From Tritrichomonas musculus (lineage: Eukaryota > Parabasalia > Tritrichomonadida > Tritrichomonadidae), in the NCBI GenBank assembly GCA_039105265.1, contig JAPFFF010000024.1, positions 186,001 through 250,000 of the forward strand: DNA of 64,000 nt, written 5' to 3'. The notes under the pieces were generated by a model. The model was not told where the DNA came from. It did not search any database and worked only from the letters and a program-made list of their open reading frames with translations. Shown here in pieces: positions 45,560 through 57,264 of the stretch (position 1 is the first letter of the stretch; each line of letters starts with the position of its first letter). The translations under genes were made by a program, and so were the position numbers.

Positions 45560-45765
45560 TTAAATTTAATCACTTAACTTACCACCTTGTTGAATAGATG
45601 ATATTAACGTTTCATCATCGACATCATTAACGACAATTCGCTGTTTTTCATCAACATCTCAGTACATCCTAGCATTTGTTTCGTTATTTAATACATTTCT
45701 GACATTTTCATCTTTTTGTTCAATTTCTTGATCAAGAAATTTTGGTAACTAGCATTTTTTATTTT
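45560..45765 (-). pseudogene. Acidic coding-like fragment
   Basis: On the minus strand one frame reads KFLDQEIEQKDENVRNVLNN, ETNARMY, an in-frame TGA, then DVDEKQRIVVNDVDDETLIS and SIQQGGKLSD. It is coding-like (Gln, Asp and Glu rich, helical) but has no start and a stop inside. The family is not recognised. It is probably the end of a decayed gene belonging to the same block as the lectin-like and TFIIS-like ORFs. Confidence 0.4.
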
Positions 45766-46000
45766 ATTTGCAATAAGTTTATAGTTTAGTGTCCAAAAAA
45801 TAAATCAATATTATGATTTTTCCTTTCAACTTTTTTAGAAATAATAAATGAAAAGATGATTTTTATTTAGATTTTTACAAATGACTCTAGTCACCTTGGG
45901 TCACTTGGTCCTGCCCATATCCATTTCGTAAGCCTGCTTATAGGGAGCTGATATTTTTTAGCACTTGGGTTCTCTGAAAATTGTCTCAAAAATTAATTAT
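45766..46000. other. Intergenic, nothing seen
   Basis: AT-rich apart from a GC-richer segment near 45890-45960 (GTCACCTTGGGTCACTTGGTCC). No gene, repeat or RNA recognised. Confidence 0.5.
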
Positions 46001-47290
46001 TTAAGAAAACCTTTTTTCAATTGATGTTAATGAAGAAGGTAAATTCACTTGTTTCAAAGCGATGCAAGATTCGAAAGTAGATTCTTTAATTGAAGTAATT
46101 TGAGATGGAATTGTTACTTCCCTCAATTTTATGCATCCTTTGAAAGCGTTAGGACCGATGTATGACACTGATTGAGGTATTTTTAATTCAACCAAAGCAG
46201 CGCATCAACCAAATGCGTGTTCACCGATATAACTGACTGACGGTGGAATACTTATTTCTTTCAAACACATGAATCTATTGAACAAGAAAGGATTGAATGA
46301 AGTTAATAAGCAAGGACTTTCAAAAGTGACTTGTTTCAATGATTTACATGTGTCAAATGAACTATTTCCAAGAAAAGTGACAGAAGAATGAATTATTACA
46401 TTTCTAAGTGAACTGCATTCATAAAATGCATTATCTGATATCGATGTGTTTGAAGAAGGAATTGATATTTTCATAAGTGATTTGCATTCATTGAAAGATT
46501 TGCTTTCTATCGTTTTAACAGGAAATGGAATTTCAATTTCCATTAAAGATGAGCATTTATTAAATGTTTCTGTTTCAATTGTCGTTATTGAAGATGGACT
46601 TTCAAAGATGATGTGTGTCAAATTTGAGCATTCATTGAATGCACATTTTTCAATTGATGTCACAGAAGAAGGAATTGTTACTTGTTCAATTGACGTGCAA
46701 CCATCAAATGAATAAGATGAGATACATTTAACTGAAGAAGGAATTGATACGGATTTTAATTTTGAGCAACCTTTGAAAGCATTTCTTTCAATCAATGTTA
46801 GACCGAAAGGAATATTGATTGATTCCAACGATATGCAACCTGCAAATATGTTAGATTTAATGGTTTTCAATTGGCTAGATTCTTCAAATATAACTTGTTT
46901 CAAATTATAGCATTGTTCAAAAGCATTTTCACCAATTGATGAAATAGATGCAGGTATTCTTATCTCTTCCAATGACTGACAATTCAAGAATGCTCTATAT
47001 GCAATTGATGTCATTGTATTAGAAATAAGTGTTATCTTTTTTATAACTGAGCAAAACAAGAAGGCAAAAGGTCCAATTGACTTTACAGAAGATGGAATTT
47101 TGATTATCAATTACTTTAACGAAATGCAAAGTTCTAAAGTACCTTCTTCATTTGAAGCTACAGAGGAAGGAATTGTTATTTTTTTTTTTAAAGATATTTA
47201 CCAATTTTAGTTACAGATGGTTGAATTGATATTTCTATCAGAAAAGAACATTCTGCAAATGAGTAGCTTTCAATTAATCAATTTAAAACA
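46001..47290 (-). pseudogene. BspA-like leucine-rich-repeat gene, decayed
   Basis: Tandem 23-residue BspA/TpLRR repeats such as SLMEIEIPFPVKTIESKSF and SLRNVIIHSSVTFLGNSSF, typical of trichomonad surface proteins thought to aid adhesion. The longest open part is 46205-47110 (301 codons). It is separated by a TGA from a further two and a half repeats at 46001-46195, and preceded by a TAA and a frameshift from another repeat near 47150-47290. No signal peptide or membrane anchor is found, so both ends are missing. The repeats themselves are well preserved, which suggests recent loss. Confidence 0.85.
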
Positions 47291-47722
47291 AATTTGTTTC
47301 AAATATTGATCGATGAATATTACTCGAAAGTGGATAATTCATTCAACTGTATCTTGCCGAATTAATAAGCAAATGTATGAATCATTTTCGCCAATTTGAA
47401 TGTTGTATTTTATCATCCCATAGTCTTATCATGTTGCAAGTTTTTCTCAAAATATTATATCTTTGTTGCTCATATATGCATATTACTAAATAAATAAATA
47501 GAATTGGTTGAAAATATAAAAAGATTTTATTATTTATCTCTTTTAATAATGCAAATCTATTTTAACGAAATTAATATTAATCAATTTTATTAAATATATT
47601 CAAATTGATATTATTCTAATTAAAAAATTAGAAAAATACATCAAAAAACTAATAACTATGTAACAACATCAAAAAATATGAAAATTCAAAAGATAATAGA
47701 AAATATATAAATTGAATAAGTT
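47291..47722. other. Intergenic, nothing seen
   Basis: AT-rich DNA between the start of the LRR pseudogene and the head of the ankyrin gene; these two are divergent. No feature recognised. Confidence 0.5.
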
Positions 47723-48865
47723 ATGAAATTTTTGAATTTAAAATTGAGTCACATAAGTTCTGAAAAAATTTACTTTAAATTTTTTGCATCAATTGGAATG
47801 AACATGCAAGCATTTTTAAAAGAAATGACGACCATCCATGAAAGCCTTCTTCAATTTATTGATAATGATGATCAAACCCAAGAGAATAACCTCTTTTCAT
47901 TATTAGATAAAATGCAAAATCAAAAAGATTCTAATACATTCAAAAAGATACTTTCCTTAATTGCGGGTATAGCTGATAATTATCATCGCACATCAATTTT
48001 TTTTGGAAAAATATATGAAATTTTGAAGTTTTTACAAAAAAGCATCAAACAAAGTTTGTCAAATTACGAAATTTTCCAAATATTCAAAAGCAACAAAAAA
48101 ATTATCTTATTCCTTATTAAAGAAAAAATCATAACAATTTATAAAAAGATAGTTTTGTAAATGAAAAAAATAGGCGATAATTACATAACATATTTTTTGC
48201 CGGAAGTTAAAAAAATCATTAAACGGGAAAAAATTCCATATCCAGATTCAACTCAATCAGAAAATATCGAAAATGATCGAGAAACAGAATCCAATTTAAT
48301 ACATCAATTAATTCAAAAAGACTCAATTGACGATTTCGTATCACATGTCACTAAAAAACATATTAGCCTGAATAGCACAATCGATATTTCAATTTTTGAA
48401 ACAAATAATTATTTGATAAACCAGAAACCAACCTTAATTGAATGTGCAGCATTTTATGGATCAATTCAAATTTTCAATTTTTTACGATTAAACAATATAC
48501 AGCTTGATCAATCTTTGTGGCTATATGCAATTCATGGAAACGATCCACAAATAATCCACGATCTAGAAAAATTTACCGAGAAGCCAACTCCTGAATTATA
48601 TGAAAAATGCTTGATTGAATCAATTAAATGCCATCACAATAACTTGGCAAATTATTTCATTAACAATTATTTTGTAAACGATCAAAATATAATTCAAAAA
48701 GTTATGCCTTCAATTCTTGAATATTACAATTTCATCTTAATTCAAGAAAATTGTATCAATAAGACAGTTTTTTATGAATTATGCAAATTTAATTACGTTT
48801 TATTTGTTAAATATCTTCTTGAAGAATCAGAATTTGATTTTGAACCGAAATCAATTCAACTCTAA
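47723..48865 (+). pseudogene. DUF3447 ankyrin gene head, interrupted by one TAA
   Basis: Two abutting frames in the same phase. The first, 145 codons, has IADNYHRTSIFFGKIYEIL and YEIFQIFKSNKKIILFLIKE, the helical head shared with the genes at 1161 and 54757. It ends at a TAA and continues in frame for 234 codons with TLIECAAFYGSIQIFNFLRL and QSLWLYAIHGNDPQIIHDLE. The better start is probably MNMQAFLKEM at 47801. It stops at FDFEPKSIQL, just where ankyrin repeats should begin; single-repeat islands follow downstream. Likely a decaying gene, unless spacers are removed at the RNA level and the TAA is read. Confidence 0.75.
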
Positions 48866-49094
48866 TATCTTTTTAATATAGTTTTTTGTAATACATTTCA
48901 AATAAAATTCTCAATTAACAGTTTTTATCGCATTTTATACAAAATATTTTTAATTATGTTGATGAAACAATAATTTTAAAAACTTGAAAATTTATTATGA
49001 AATTAAATAATATTTCATTGATGAAATTTCAATCATATAAATCATTTTAATGACATTTCTAATGATATTTTGATACAATTCTATATTAATTTTT

Positions 49095-49199
49095 TTCATG
49101 AGAATGCATTCTGTGCGGCTGTTGTAAATGAAAATATGGAAATTATAAAACTTTTGGTTTTAAATGAAAAATTAAATATCAATGAATTAAACATTTTAA
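49095..49199 (+). pseudogene. Ankyrin island a (49.1 kb)
   Basis: Reads ENAFCAAVVNENMEIIKLLV then LNEKLNINELNIL: one ankyrin repeat preceded by a T-rich run and followed by AT-rich non-coding DNA. Same strand as the 47723 gene. Confidence 0.7.
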
Positions 49200-49507
49200 A
49201 ACAACAATTATCTTTAATACAATTGCAAGTTTGGTTTTTTTTCAATTATGTTCATAATTGAATTTTTTTAATAGCGTTCGTAAGATCATGAAGGAATCAA
49301 TTTTGAATCTTTTTTTTTTTTAATAGAATTTCAAATCAAAAATCAATAGAATTACATTCTATTCTTTCAATAAAGTAAAAAAAATCAATTTGAATAACAT
49401 TTGAATATTAAAATATTGAATGATATTTCTTTTTAATTTATTTATAAAATTTTGAATTAATATTTGAAACAAAGTTCAACAAGAAATTTCTAATCAAATA
49501 TTTTTAC

Positions 49508-49610
49508 AGTAAAACAGTATTGCATATTGCGGTTGAAAATGAAAATATTGAAATTATACGTCTTCTACTATCAAATAAAAGCATCAATGTAAATGTCTTA
49601 GGAATTATTA
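49508..49610 (+). pseudogene. Ankyrin island b (49.5 kb)
   Basis: Reads SKTVLHIAVENENIEIIRLL then LSNKSINVNVLGI. A complete repeat without stops, preceded by TTTTTACAG, which could pass for a 3' splice site. Confidence 0.75.
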
Positions 49611-50178
49611 TTTGTTTGTTTATACTATTTTTTTGATTAAAATTTTCAATTACATTCAATATCAATTTTTTCAATATGATTTTAATCAAATATATCAATA
49701 AAGTTTATAACTAGAAATTTCAAATAGAATTACAATACGTTAGATATTTTATGAAATTTTGTAGTAATTTTTCAATGAAATTCAAATTTTATATTTTAAC
49801 CATATTTTGGATTTGTTTTTTTAAATAATATTTCATATTTATACATTTTAATAGCATTTTCAATTCGATGTTTTTATGAAATTTAAAATTATTTTATTAA
49901 TTCTATTCCCATGAGTATAATTTTTTATAAAATTATTAATGAATTATTTCAATTACATTTTCAATGTTGATATATTTTATCGCATTTAAAGTCAAATTCT
50001 TTTAATGGAATTTTCCATTAAAAATTTAAAAGACGTTTTTATCCAAATATTACAATAAAGTTTTATATTCATTTTTTAAATATAATTTAAAATATGATTT
50101 TTTTATACTATTTTTTTCGAAAAATCAATGTAATTTCAAACAAAAACCAAAAATAAAATTTTATATAATATTTTTAAT

Positions 50179-50275
50179 AAAGCGCCATTTCATATTGCAA
50201 TTGAGAAGGGAAATATTGAATTGGTTAAATATTTATTATCAGTTGAAAATATTGATGTTAATATTCATTATAGAA
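50179..50275 (+). pseudogene. Ankyrin island c (50.2 kb)
   Basis: Reads KAPFHIAIEKGNIELVKYLL then SVENIDVNIH. One intact repeat between non-coding spacers of about 570 and 310 bp. Confidence 0.75.
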
Positions 50276-50586
50276 TTTTTAATATAAAGGTTTTTTTAAT
50301 TTAGTTTTGATTTATATATTTCAATGATATTTTCTCATATTTAAATTATTAATACGATTTCAAATTTAATGTTTAAATAACATTTAAATTTATATTTTTG
50401 TATGGAATTCAAAATAATAAAAAATTAATTTTATTTCAAAATTGATTATTTCAATGGTATTCCTTATTCAATTTTTTTCAAATGGCATTTTGATTTTTAT
50501 TTTTACTAACGAAATTCTGAATTTAATAATTGTCATGAAATTTCAAAGTTTATAATTAATGAAATTATAAATTAATTTGTTTTCAT

Positions 50587-50688
50587 GAAAAAACACCATT
50601 TCACCTTGCCATTGAAAAAGAAAATATTCCAATTATTCAATTATTATTATCGGAAGATAAAGTAGATGTAAATTCACTTGGCATTTTA
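50587..50688 (+). pseudogene. Ankyrin island d (50.6 kb)
   Basis: Reads EKTPFHLAIEKENIPIIQLL then LSEDKVDVNSLGIL. One intact repeat, T-rich run before it. Confidence 0.75.
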
Positions 50689-51042
50689 ACTTTATTTATT
50701 TTTAATGGAATTTAGAAATATCATTATTTTAATTACATTTACAATTATAGGTTATAATTACATTCATTAAAAAAAAATTGATGACATTTATCTTTTCAAC
50801 TTTTTTTGAAATTTATCAATTCAATATTTTATGAAATTTCACAATATATTACATATTTAATAGTATTACAAAATTATGGTTTGAATTATATTTCAAATAT
50901 ACGATTTGTTTAATAATATTTGAAAATCAGTTATTTTGATGTAGTTTTAACAAAGCATTTTTAAAAGGAGTTCTAAAAGTTACATATTTCAATCAAGTTT
51001 TATTCAAATATTTGAAAGAAATTTTTATTTCTTTTTTTTTAT

Positions 51043-51143
51043 ATTACACCATTTTGTCTTGCAGTTAAAAATGGAAATGTCAATATTATCAAGTTTTTAT
51101 TATCTAACGAAAGAATTGATGTTAATAAAATAAATATTTTAAT
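51043..51143 (+). pseudogene. Ankyrin island e (51.0 kb)
   Basis: Reads TPFCLAVKNGNVNIIKFLLS then NERIDVNKINIL. One intact repeat, preceded by a long T-run (TTTTTTTTTATAT). Confidence 0.75.
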
Positions 51144-51770
51144 ATTTATTTTGTTTTCATGAAGTTCATTCAATTTTATTTATTCAATTTTATAACAAGC
51201 TTTTATTTATCATATTTTTATTAATTAATTTAATGAAATTTTGTGATAAATTTTTTTTTATTATATTTACAAATCGAAAATTTTAAATGGCATTTCCAAA
51301 CATTTTAAATGCCATTTAAAACTTAATATTTTAAGACTATTTAAATATAATTTTCATTACATTTTATTCAATATTTAAATTATATTTCAAATTTTTGTTT
51401 TATGGAACGGCTCTTTATATGACTATAAAGAACAGAGGTCGTTCAACTTATAAAAAGTAATTCAAAAACAGATTATTTTTTAGTATGTTATTATATGATA
51501 TATAAATTTAAAGAGAGAATAATATTTAAAAAAAATTTCCTATTGATTTTTAGATATTTTAATTTTTAATAATTCAATGAAAAGCAATAATAATCTTGAC
51601 CATATTTTTGACCAAGAAGATAAAATTTATTTTTATTACACTTTTTCTAATTTTTCATAATTCATTATTATATTTATTTAAGAATTTTTTTAAGAATTGC
51701 ATACTTTTACTAGTTTATTTCATAAAAAAAAAATTTGAGAAGCATTTTTTTTCCTCTCAATTTCTAAATA

Positions 51771-52630
51771 AAGGTCGTACAACTAAATTGAATAAAAAAT
51801 AAAATTAAATAAATTTATATTTATCTTAATAAATAATTTATTTAATAATTATAATATATAATTTATATATTTTATATCCAATATTATAAAATGTAATGGT
51901 TGAAATAAAGACTTTAATTAAAATTCAATATATATCGATTTCTTATATATTTGCATCATTTAAAAAATATAAATGTCATTTGAATGGATATACTATGTGT
52001 TATACAAATAATATTTTACTTTTTGACGAAATCCTTCAGTAATTGAAATATTAAACTTTTTATATTAATGAAACCAATCAACTAAATCTTCATTTTTAGA
52101 AAAAACTGACATTTGATTTAGAATGAAATTCAAATATATTAGAAAGTAAATGCATATAAATAAAATTGTATTCGTCATTTGGCTCCTGTAACGTCCAATT
52201 TTTTTAAAATCATCATTTAATAATTCAACAAATTCAATTTTTCTGCATTTTTGGCTAAAAAATGAATTTTTTTTTTTCAATAATAATAACTATTTTTATA
52301 TAACACTTAATGTTTTACAAGCATATAAAAAGATATCAAAAGAATTAATGATTAGAATAAATTATATAAAAAGTTATCGCTATTCTAAATTTTTATATAG
52401 TGTTATAAAATTCTTATCAAAAATAATTAAAATAAATTGAGATAAAATACTCAAATTTATTTTCTGAAGAAAATTTAATATATACTTATATCCTTTTAGT
52501 TTTTATTTTAATTTGAATTTTGTACGATGCAAATATTTTTAAAACTGATTATTATTATTATAATAAAATATAATTAGTTTAAACAAACCAATCATTGAGT
52601 TTTACTGTTAAAATTCAGTTGTACGACCTT
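51771..52630. mobile_element. MITE-like element with GGTCGTACAACT ends
   Basis: 860-bp non-coding segment bounded by inverted AAGGTCGTACAACT / AGTTGTACGACCTT. A related word, GAGGTCGTTCAACTT, lies outside at 51435, hinting at a family. No transposase. The target-site duplication is unclear. It lies in the spacer of the broken ankyrin locus. Confidence 0.55.
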
Positions 52631-53454
52631 TTTCTAAATTCAAAAAAAATATTTTATTCTATAATAAAAGTGTAATAAAATTATATAATTTATTTATATC
52701 TTTAATAAAACATAAATATTAGTTGATTAATTGAATAATTATATAGTATTAATATTGATTATTATAAATTACAATCATTTTAAGAGTATTATTGGAATTA
52801 TATATATATATTTATAAGATTGAATAACTAATATAATTGTTATTCAATTTTTTCAATTAAATAAATAAAAATATTGAATAAATTATTTTAACAGAAAAAT
52901 ACTCTCAAATTAAAAAAATTAATCTATATCTATAAATATCTAAAATTTTGATAAATTAATTGAACAATCAAATTAATAATATATATATAAATATATTAAA
53001 ATATATAAAAATCTTTAATTTGGATATAATTGTATAGGAATTTAAAATGTAATTTTATAATGCAAAATTGACAGGAAGAAATTTCCTAAAAAGCTGAAGA
53101 TAAAATCACATTACAATAACTAACCAAAAGAATAAATACCAAAAACCGGTGAATAATGTTTGATGTCAAAAAACTGAAATTATCTAATAATGCAATTCAG
53201 AGACCAATAATCATTTAAATAGAATGATTCGAGATATGTATAACGAGTATATGAATAATAATATAATATATCTTATTAAATCTTAAAAATCTTAAAAATT
53301 CAAAGATAAAATTAGTAATGATTAATATTATTTCAAAAATTAAAAAAAACATATTTGACTACAATTTTGCATTTAACAAAACAGAATAATCCTATAAATT
53401 ATGATTATATAATTTTTAGGAAATTTTGATAAATATTTTTTGGTAAAAAGTTGA
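52631..53454. other. AT-rich DNA, nothing seen
   Basis: About 85 percent A+T with short TA runs. No gene, RNA or clear repeat recognised. Confidence 0.5.
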
Positions 53455-53472
53455 TTGAAAGTAAAAAGTTAC

Positions 53473-53667
53473 GTTAAAATCACTTCACTGAACGACCTCT
53501 TAAAGAACAAGCAAAATGATATGATTAAACTTTTATTAAAATGTGATAAGGTTGATCCTAATGCTTTAATTTATCCTGAAAAAATAACAATTTTGGATTT
53601 TGTCAAAGATTCACGAGATAAAAAATTGATTGATTTATTCGACAAGTACGCAGCTTCAAAAAGTTGA
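53473..53667 (+). pseudogene. C-terminal end of an ankyrin gene
   Basis: Reads TSLNDLLKNKQNDMIKLLLK then CDKVDPNALI, and ITILDFVKDSRDKKLIDLFD and a stop: an ankyrin repeat plus the short capping helix with which these proteins end. It is probably the tail of the locus that starts at 47723, separated by spacers and the MITE-like element. The first ATG (near 53455) is not a natural start. Confidence 0.65.
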
Positions 53668-54046
53668 ATTAATTAATTAATAAAATTTAAATCATTTTTT
53701 TAATTATAGCAATAATATACTCTTTATTCAATATAATAATTGTGATTATAAAGTCTGTAAAAATAGGTTAATAACTGGGGTAAAAATAATCAATTTGAAT
53801 GAGATAATAATAACAAGCTCAAAAAGTGTCTAAAAGCATTCAAACTCATTTTTCCTTTAAATATATAATTCATTTGAATTACAATTTGTAGAACCTTCTT
53901 TTTGCATTCTCAATACACACTAAATCTAGAACACTCTTCTCAAATAAAATCATTTCTTCAATGAATTTATTTATATGCAGAGAATTTTCTTCTTCTGTGG
54001 AAAATCTTCTTCTTCAAAGATTTTTTTTTGTAGAAGATCTTCTTCT
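53668..54046. other. Intergenic, nothing seen
   Basis: AT-rich, with CTTCTTCTT-type pyrimidine runs near 53985-54045. No gene recognised. Confidence 0.5.
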
Positions 54047-54494
54047 TAGGCTTGTTAAGTCTCGATTTTCGATATCAATAATTGATCCATTTTTCTGATA
54101 TCAATATCAAATCAAAAATTTTATCTCTGATATAGTAAAAATAAAAGATCGATTATCAATATTGAAAATTTTTTAACGTATCAAAAATTTTGTAAACTTT
54201 TTTAACTGTTTACTTCACATATCTGTTATAAAATTTAATAAAAGCTGATTCTTTAACATAATAAGTTGGAATATATTTATTTTATACCATTAAAATACTA
54301 TTTTTAATGGTTTTTTCAGGTATTAATTTTGATTAATCAAGATTCGATATCAAAAGAATATTTTTTTTGTATCACATTTCATACTTGATAATCGAATTCA
54401 TCAATTAAAAGTTCCAATCGATAGCATTTTATTATCGATTATCTGAGTTAAAAAAGTGCCAAACCTGATAATTGATATCAGAATAACAAGCCTA
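54047..54494. mobile_element. Tc1/mariner-type MITE, copy 1
   Basis: About 448 bp including flanking TA dinucleotides. The ends are inverted: TAGGCTTGTTA on the left, TAACAAGCCTA on the right. The interior is full of GATATCAAT and ATTGATATC words and has no ORF. A second copy with ends TAGACTTGTTATT is at 62600-63078. TA target duplication and no coding capacity point to a non-autonomous mariner derivative. Confidence 0.8.
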
Positions 54495-54756
54495 CTTCTT
54501 CTGTAGATAATAATCTTCATCGGAATAGCTTCTTTTACTATTATTTTTTTCCTCGCACTGTAGTTTTATGCTTTTCATGATTTTAAAAGCTTGAGATTAT
54601 TCATTTGCACTAATTAAATCGCACAAAGTTTCAAAATTTGACATTAAATATTCAAAAAAATTCAAAAATTTTCAAAAATTTTTAAAAATTTTCCAAATTT
54701 ATTTTTTTGTCAATATTTGTCAATATTTTTATTTTATCATTTTGTTATTCATAAAA
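54495..54756. other. Upstream region of the 54757 ankyrin gene
   Basis: AT-rich, ending in TTATTCATAAAAATG; the TCA 9 nt before the ATG fits a trichomonad initiator. A run of AAATTTTCAAAAATTT words lies at 54655-54700. Confidence 0.5.
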
Positions 54757-57264
54757 ATGAATGAAAGAATAGGGAAAATGAAAGATTTTCAAAGTCTTTT
54801 ACTGGATTTTCTTGACAAAGAAGATCAATCAGAAGAAAACTATCAAAAAATAGTTAATTTCTTATCAACCTATAATTTATCAGAAAATAAGCGAGAATTA
54901 AAACTTTTCCTTACATTTATTCAGAAGGTTTTTCACTATCATCATCGGTCATCTAACTTTTATTCAAATATTTTCCAAGTTATCTCGATTTTTCTTGATG
55001 ATATGAAACATAATTTCTCGAACTCAGAGATTTTCAATATATTTAAAGATGATAAAAAGCTTCTACTCTTTCTTATCGAAAAAAAAGTATTTTTTATTGA
55101 TAATAAAATTATCAATAAAATGAAAAAGGGAAAGTATTATAATAACCAATATCCCAAATATTTCGGTTTAATTAAATCCAAAGGATATGATGAAGAAAGT
55201 TTTATTGAAAAGCAGAAAATTGGTGAAAATGATAATTATGTTTGCCAACTAATCAGAAACAACTCAATTGAAAAATTTGTGGCCTATGTAAATCAAGAAA
55301 ATATATCTATTAAAGATTACATAATTAAACCTTCGATATTTGAAACAAATTCTTTCTTATTAGATATTGATCCAACTTTAATCGAGTATGCAGCATTTTA
55401 TGGATCAATTGTAATTTTCAGATATTTGTACATGAATGGGGCTGAATTGACACCATCATTATGGGAATACGCAATTCATTCAAATAATGCAGAAATGATA
55501 CATCTTCTTGAAGAATTAAAAGTGACACCAAAAGATATCAAATATAACAAAATCTTTGAAGAAGCGATGAAATGCCACCATAATTCAATTGCTCAATATA
55601 TTCAAAACAACAAAATGGAAAACATTGACGAAAAAAGTGTATTTTTAAATTCAATAAAATATTACAATTATGAATTTTATCCATCTGAAATCAAATACGA
55701 TGATAGAGACCTTTTGATATGTGCATGTCAATATGACCACTTCTTCATTGTCAAAGAATTTTTATCAAAAACTCAAGTTAACGTTAATAGCCAAATAAAA
55801 TGTTCATATGAAGAAAATACAAAAAGAAGAAGAGATGATTATGATGATGATAATGAAAATAATGATGATAATGAAGATAACAATAATACTAAAATAGAGC
55901 CATTTATAGGTGATTTTACTAGATGGAATGAATGGAGAGCCGAATCAAGAGAAAGAGACAAAATAATGAATAGAAGATTTTGGAAGAGTAACATTTATAA
56001 AGAAGAATTATCATTATTGCATCTTGCTGTTGAAAATGAAAATGTTGACATCGTAAAATTGCTTTTAAATAATCCTGAAATTGATGTGAATCAAAAAATG
56101 ACGAGTTACTATGACACTAATATTAGTTATAATTCCGAAAAACTAGATACAAAAAGAGAAGAAAAGACAGCATTACACATTGCTGCTGAAAAAGGAAATT
56201 TAGAAATAGTTGAACTTTTATGCCAAAATTCTAAAATTAACATCAATGAGAAAACAATAGACTGTTACCCAAGTGACGATGATACAAGAGAAAGAATCAC
56301 ACCACTTCATTTTGCCATTGATAATGAAGATAGTGAAATTGTTGCATTTTTAGTTGAAAATCCAAAAATTGACATCAATTTGAAAACAACATTTGAACGA
56401 TGGTGGAATGGAGGAAAAGAAGAATATAAAGAAATCACACCTCTTTGTTTTGCTGTTGAAAAAGGCAATCTAGAAATATGTCGAATTATTTTATCAAATA
56501 TGAATGTAGATGTCAATAAAAAATTGATTGAATTCTACACAACAGCAAATTTGTCATATGTTCATAAAAGGAAGGATTCTCCATTAAACATTGCCATTGA
56601 AAACAATTATGATGATATTGCTGAGCTTTTATTAGAGAATAAATCAATTGATGTAAATAGCTTGTCTATTAAAGAATATAGATATTACAAGTACGATAGA
56701 AGAAAGCAAATGAGATCACCTTTATTAATAGCAATTGTCAATGGCAACGAAAGAATTGTAAATATTTTATTGTCTAACAAAAAAATCGATCTTAATTTCG
56801 GTCTGTTGAACATTGGTGGTGGATCAAATTTGAGAGATAAAAGAAGCATCGGAAATTATGATCCAAGAATCAGAAAAGATAAAGAAAGACCAAGAAGAAG
56901 AGAAGATCATAGGAGACTTGTTTACTTGAATTATAGAAAAGACAATTATAATGATGATGGTACTTACAATCCTGGAAAACACAGAATGAACATTCGAAAA
57001 TACAGGGAAATGAATGAAGAAGAAGACATAAATGATGATCTCGATTATAGATATAGAATTTTTGTTAGAAAGTTTCCAATAGAAGCTTCTTTTGAATTGG
57101 GTTATGAAAAATTAATGATACTTATAAATAATGCTCTTAGAAATCATGAAAAACAAGAAATAGAAGAGGAAGATTTGGCCAATGATGATTCTTCTCGATA
57201 TGACCATCCTCCTCGATATCATGATTTTAATGATTACGATAATGTCGATGATTACGATGATTAA
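54757..57264 (+). CDS. Intact DUF3447 ankyrin protein, 835 residues
   Basis: Head domain shared with 1161 and 47723 (FHYHHRSSNFYSNIFQVISI, FNIFKDDKKLLLFLIEKKV), then TLIEYAAFYGSIVIFRYLYM. From about residue 410 come at least six ankyrin repeats (LSLLHLAVENENVDIVKLLL, KTALHIAAEKGNLEIVELLC, TPLHFAIDNEDSEIVAFLVE and so on). Each repeat is followed by an extra linker of ~15-20 charged or Tyr-rich residues (such as MTSYYDTNISYNSEKLDTKR). The linkers sit exactly where the non-coding spacers lie in the island loci. The C-terminal ~180 residues are Arg/Asp/Tyr-rich and low complexity. A reading from 54742 uses no ATG. Scaffold role inferred; whole and probably expressed. Confidence 0.88.
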   Translation: MNERIGKMKDFQSLLLDFLDKEDQSEENYQKIVNFLSTYNLSENKRELKLFLTFIQKVFHYHHRSSNFYSNIFQVISIFLDDMKHNFSNSEIFNIFKDDKKLLLFLIEKKVFFIDNKIINKMKKGKYYNNQYPKYFGLIKSKGYDEESFIEKQKIGENDNYVCQLIRNNSIEKFVAYVNQENISIKDYIIKPSIFETNSFLLDIDPTLIEYAAFYGSIVIFRYLYMNGAELTPSLWEYAIHSNNAEMIHLLEELKVTPKDIKYNKIFEEAMKCHHNSIAQYIQNNKMENIDEKSVFLNSIKYYNYEFYPSEIKYDDRDLLICACQYDHFFIVKEFLSKTQVNVNSQIKCSYEENTKRRRDDYDDDNENNDDNEDNNNTKIEPFIGDFTRWNEWRAESRERDKIMNRRFWKSNIYKEELSLLHLAVENENVDIVKLLLNNPEIDVNQKMTSYYDTNISYNSEKLDTKREEKTALHIAAEKGNLEIVELLCQNSKININEKTIDCYPSDDDTRERITPLHFAIDNEDSEIVAFLVENPKIDINLKTTFERWWNGGKEEYKEITPLCFAVEKGNLEICRIILSNMNVDVNKKLIEFYTTANLSYVHKRKDSPLNIAIENNYDDIAELLLENKSIDVNSLSIKEYRYYKYDRRKQMRSPLLIAIVNGNERIVNILLSNKKIDLNFGLLNIGGGSNLRDKRSIGNYDPRIRKDKERPRRREDHRRLVYLNYRKDNYNDDGTYNPGKHRMNIRKYREMNEEEDINDDLDYRYRIFVRKFPIEASFELGYEKLMILINNALRNHEKQEIEEEDLANDDSSRYDHPPRYHDFNDYDNVDDYDD

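Noticed and set aside
49500-49516. Canonical 3' splice site TTTTTACAG before ankyrin island b
   Set aside because: The other islands lack a consistent AG at the same place, and no GT donor motif is shared at island ends, so ordinary introns are not supported.
51434-53500. A 2-kb transposon with AGAGGTCGTTCA / TGAACGACCTCT ends interrupting the ankyrin locus
   Set aside because: The right end lies within the coding sequence of the ankyrin tail (SLNDLLK), and only 12 bp match, so chance similarity is likely.
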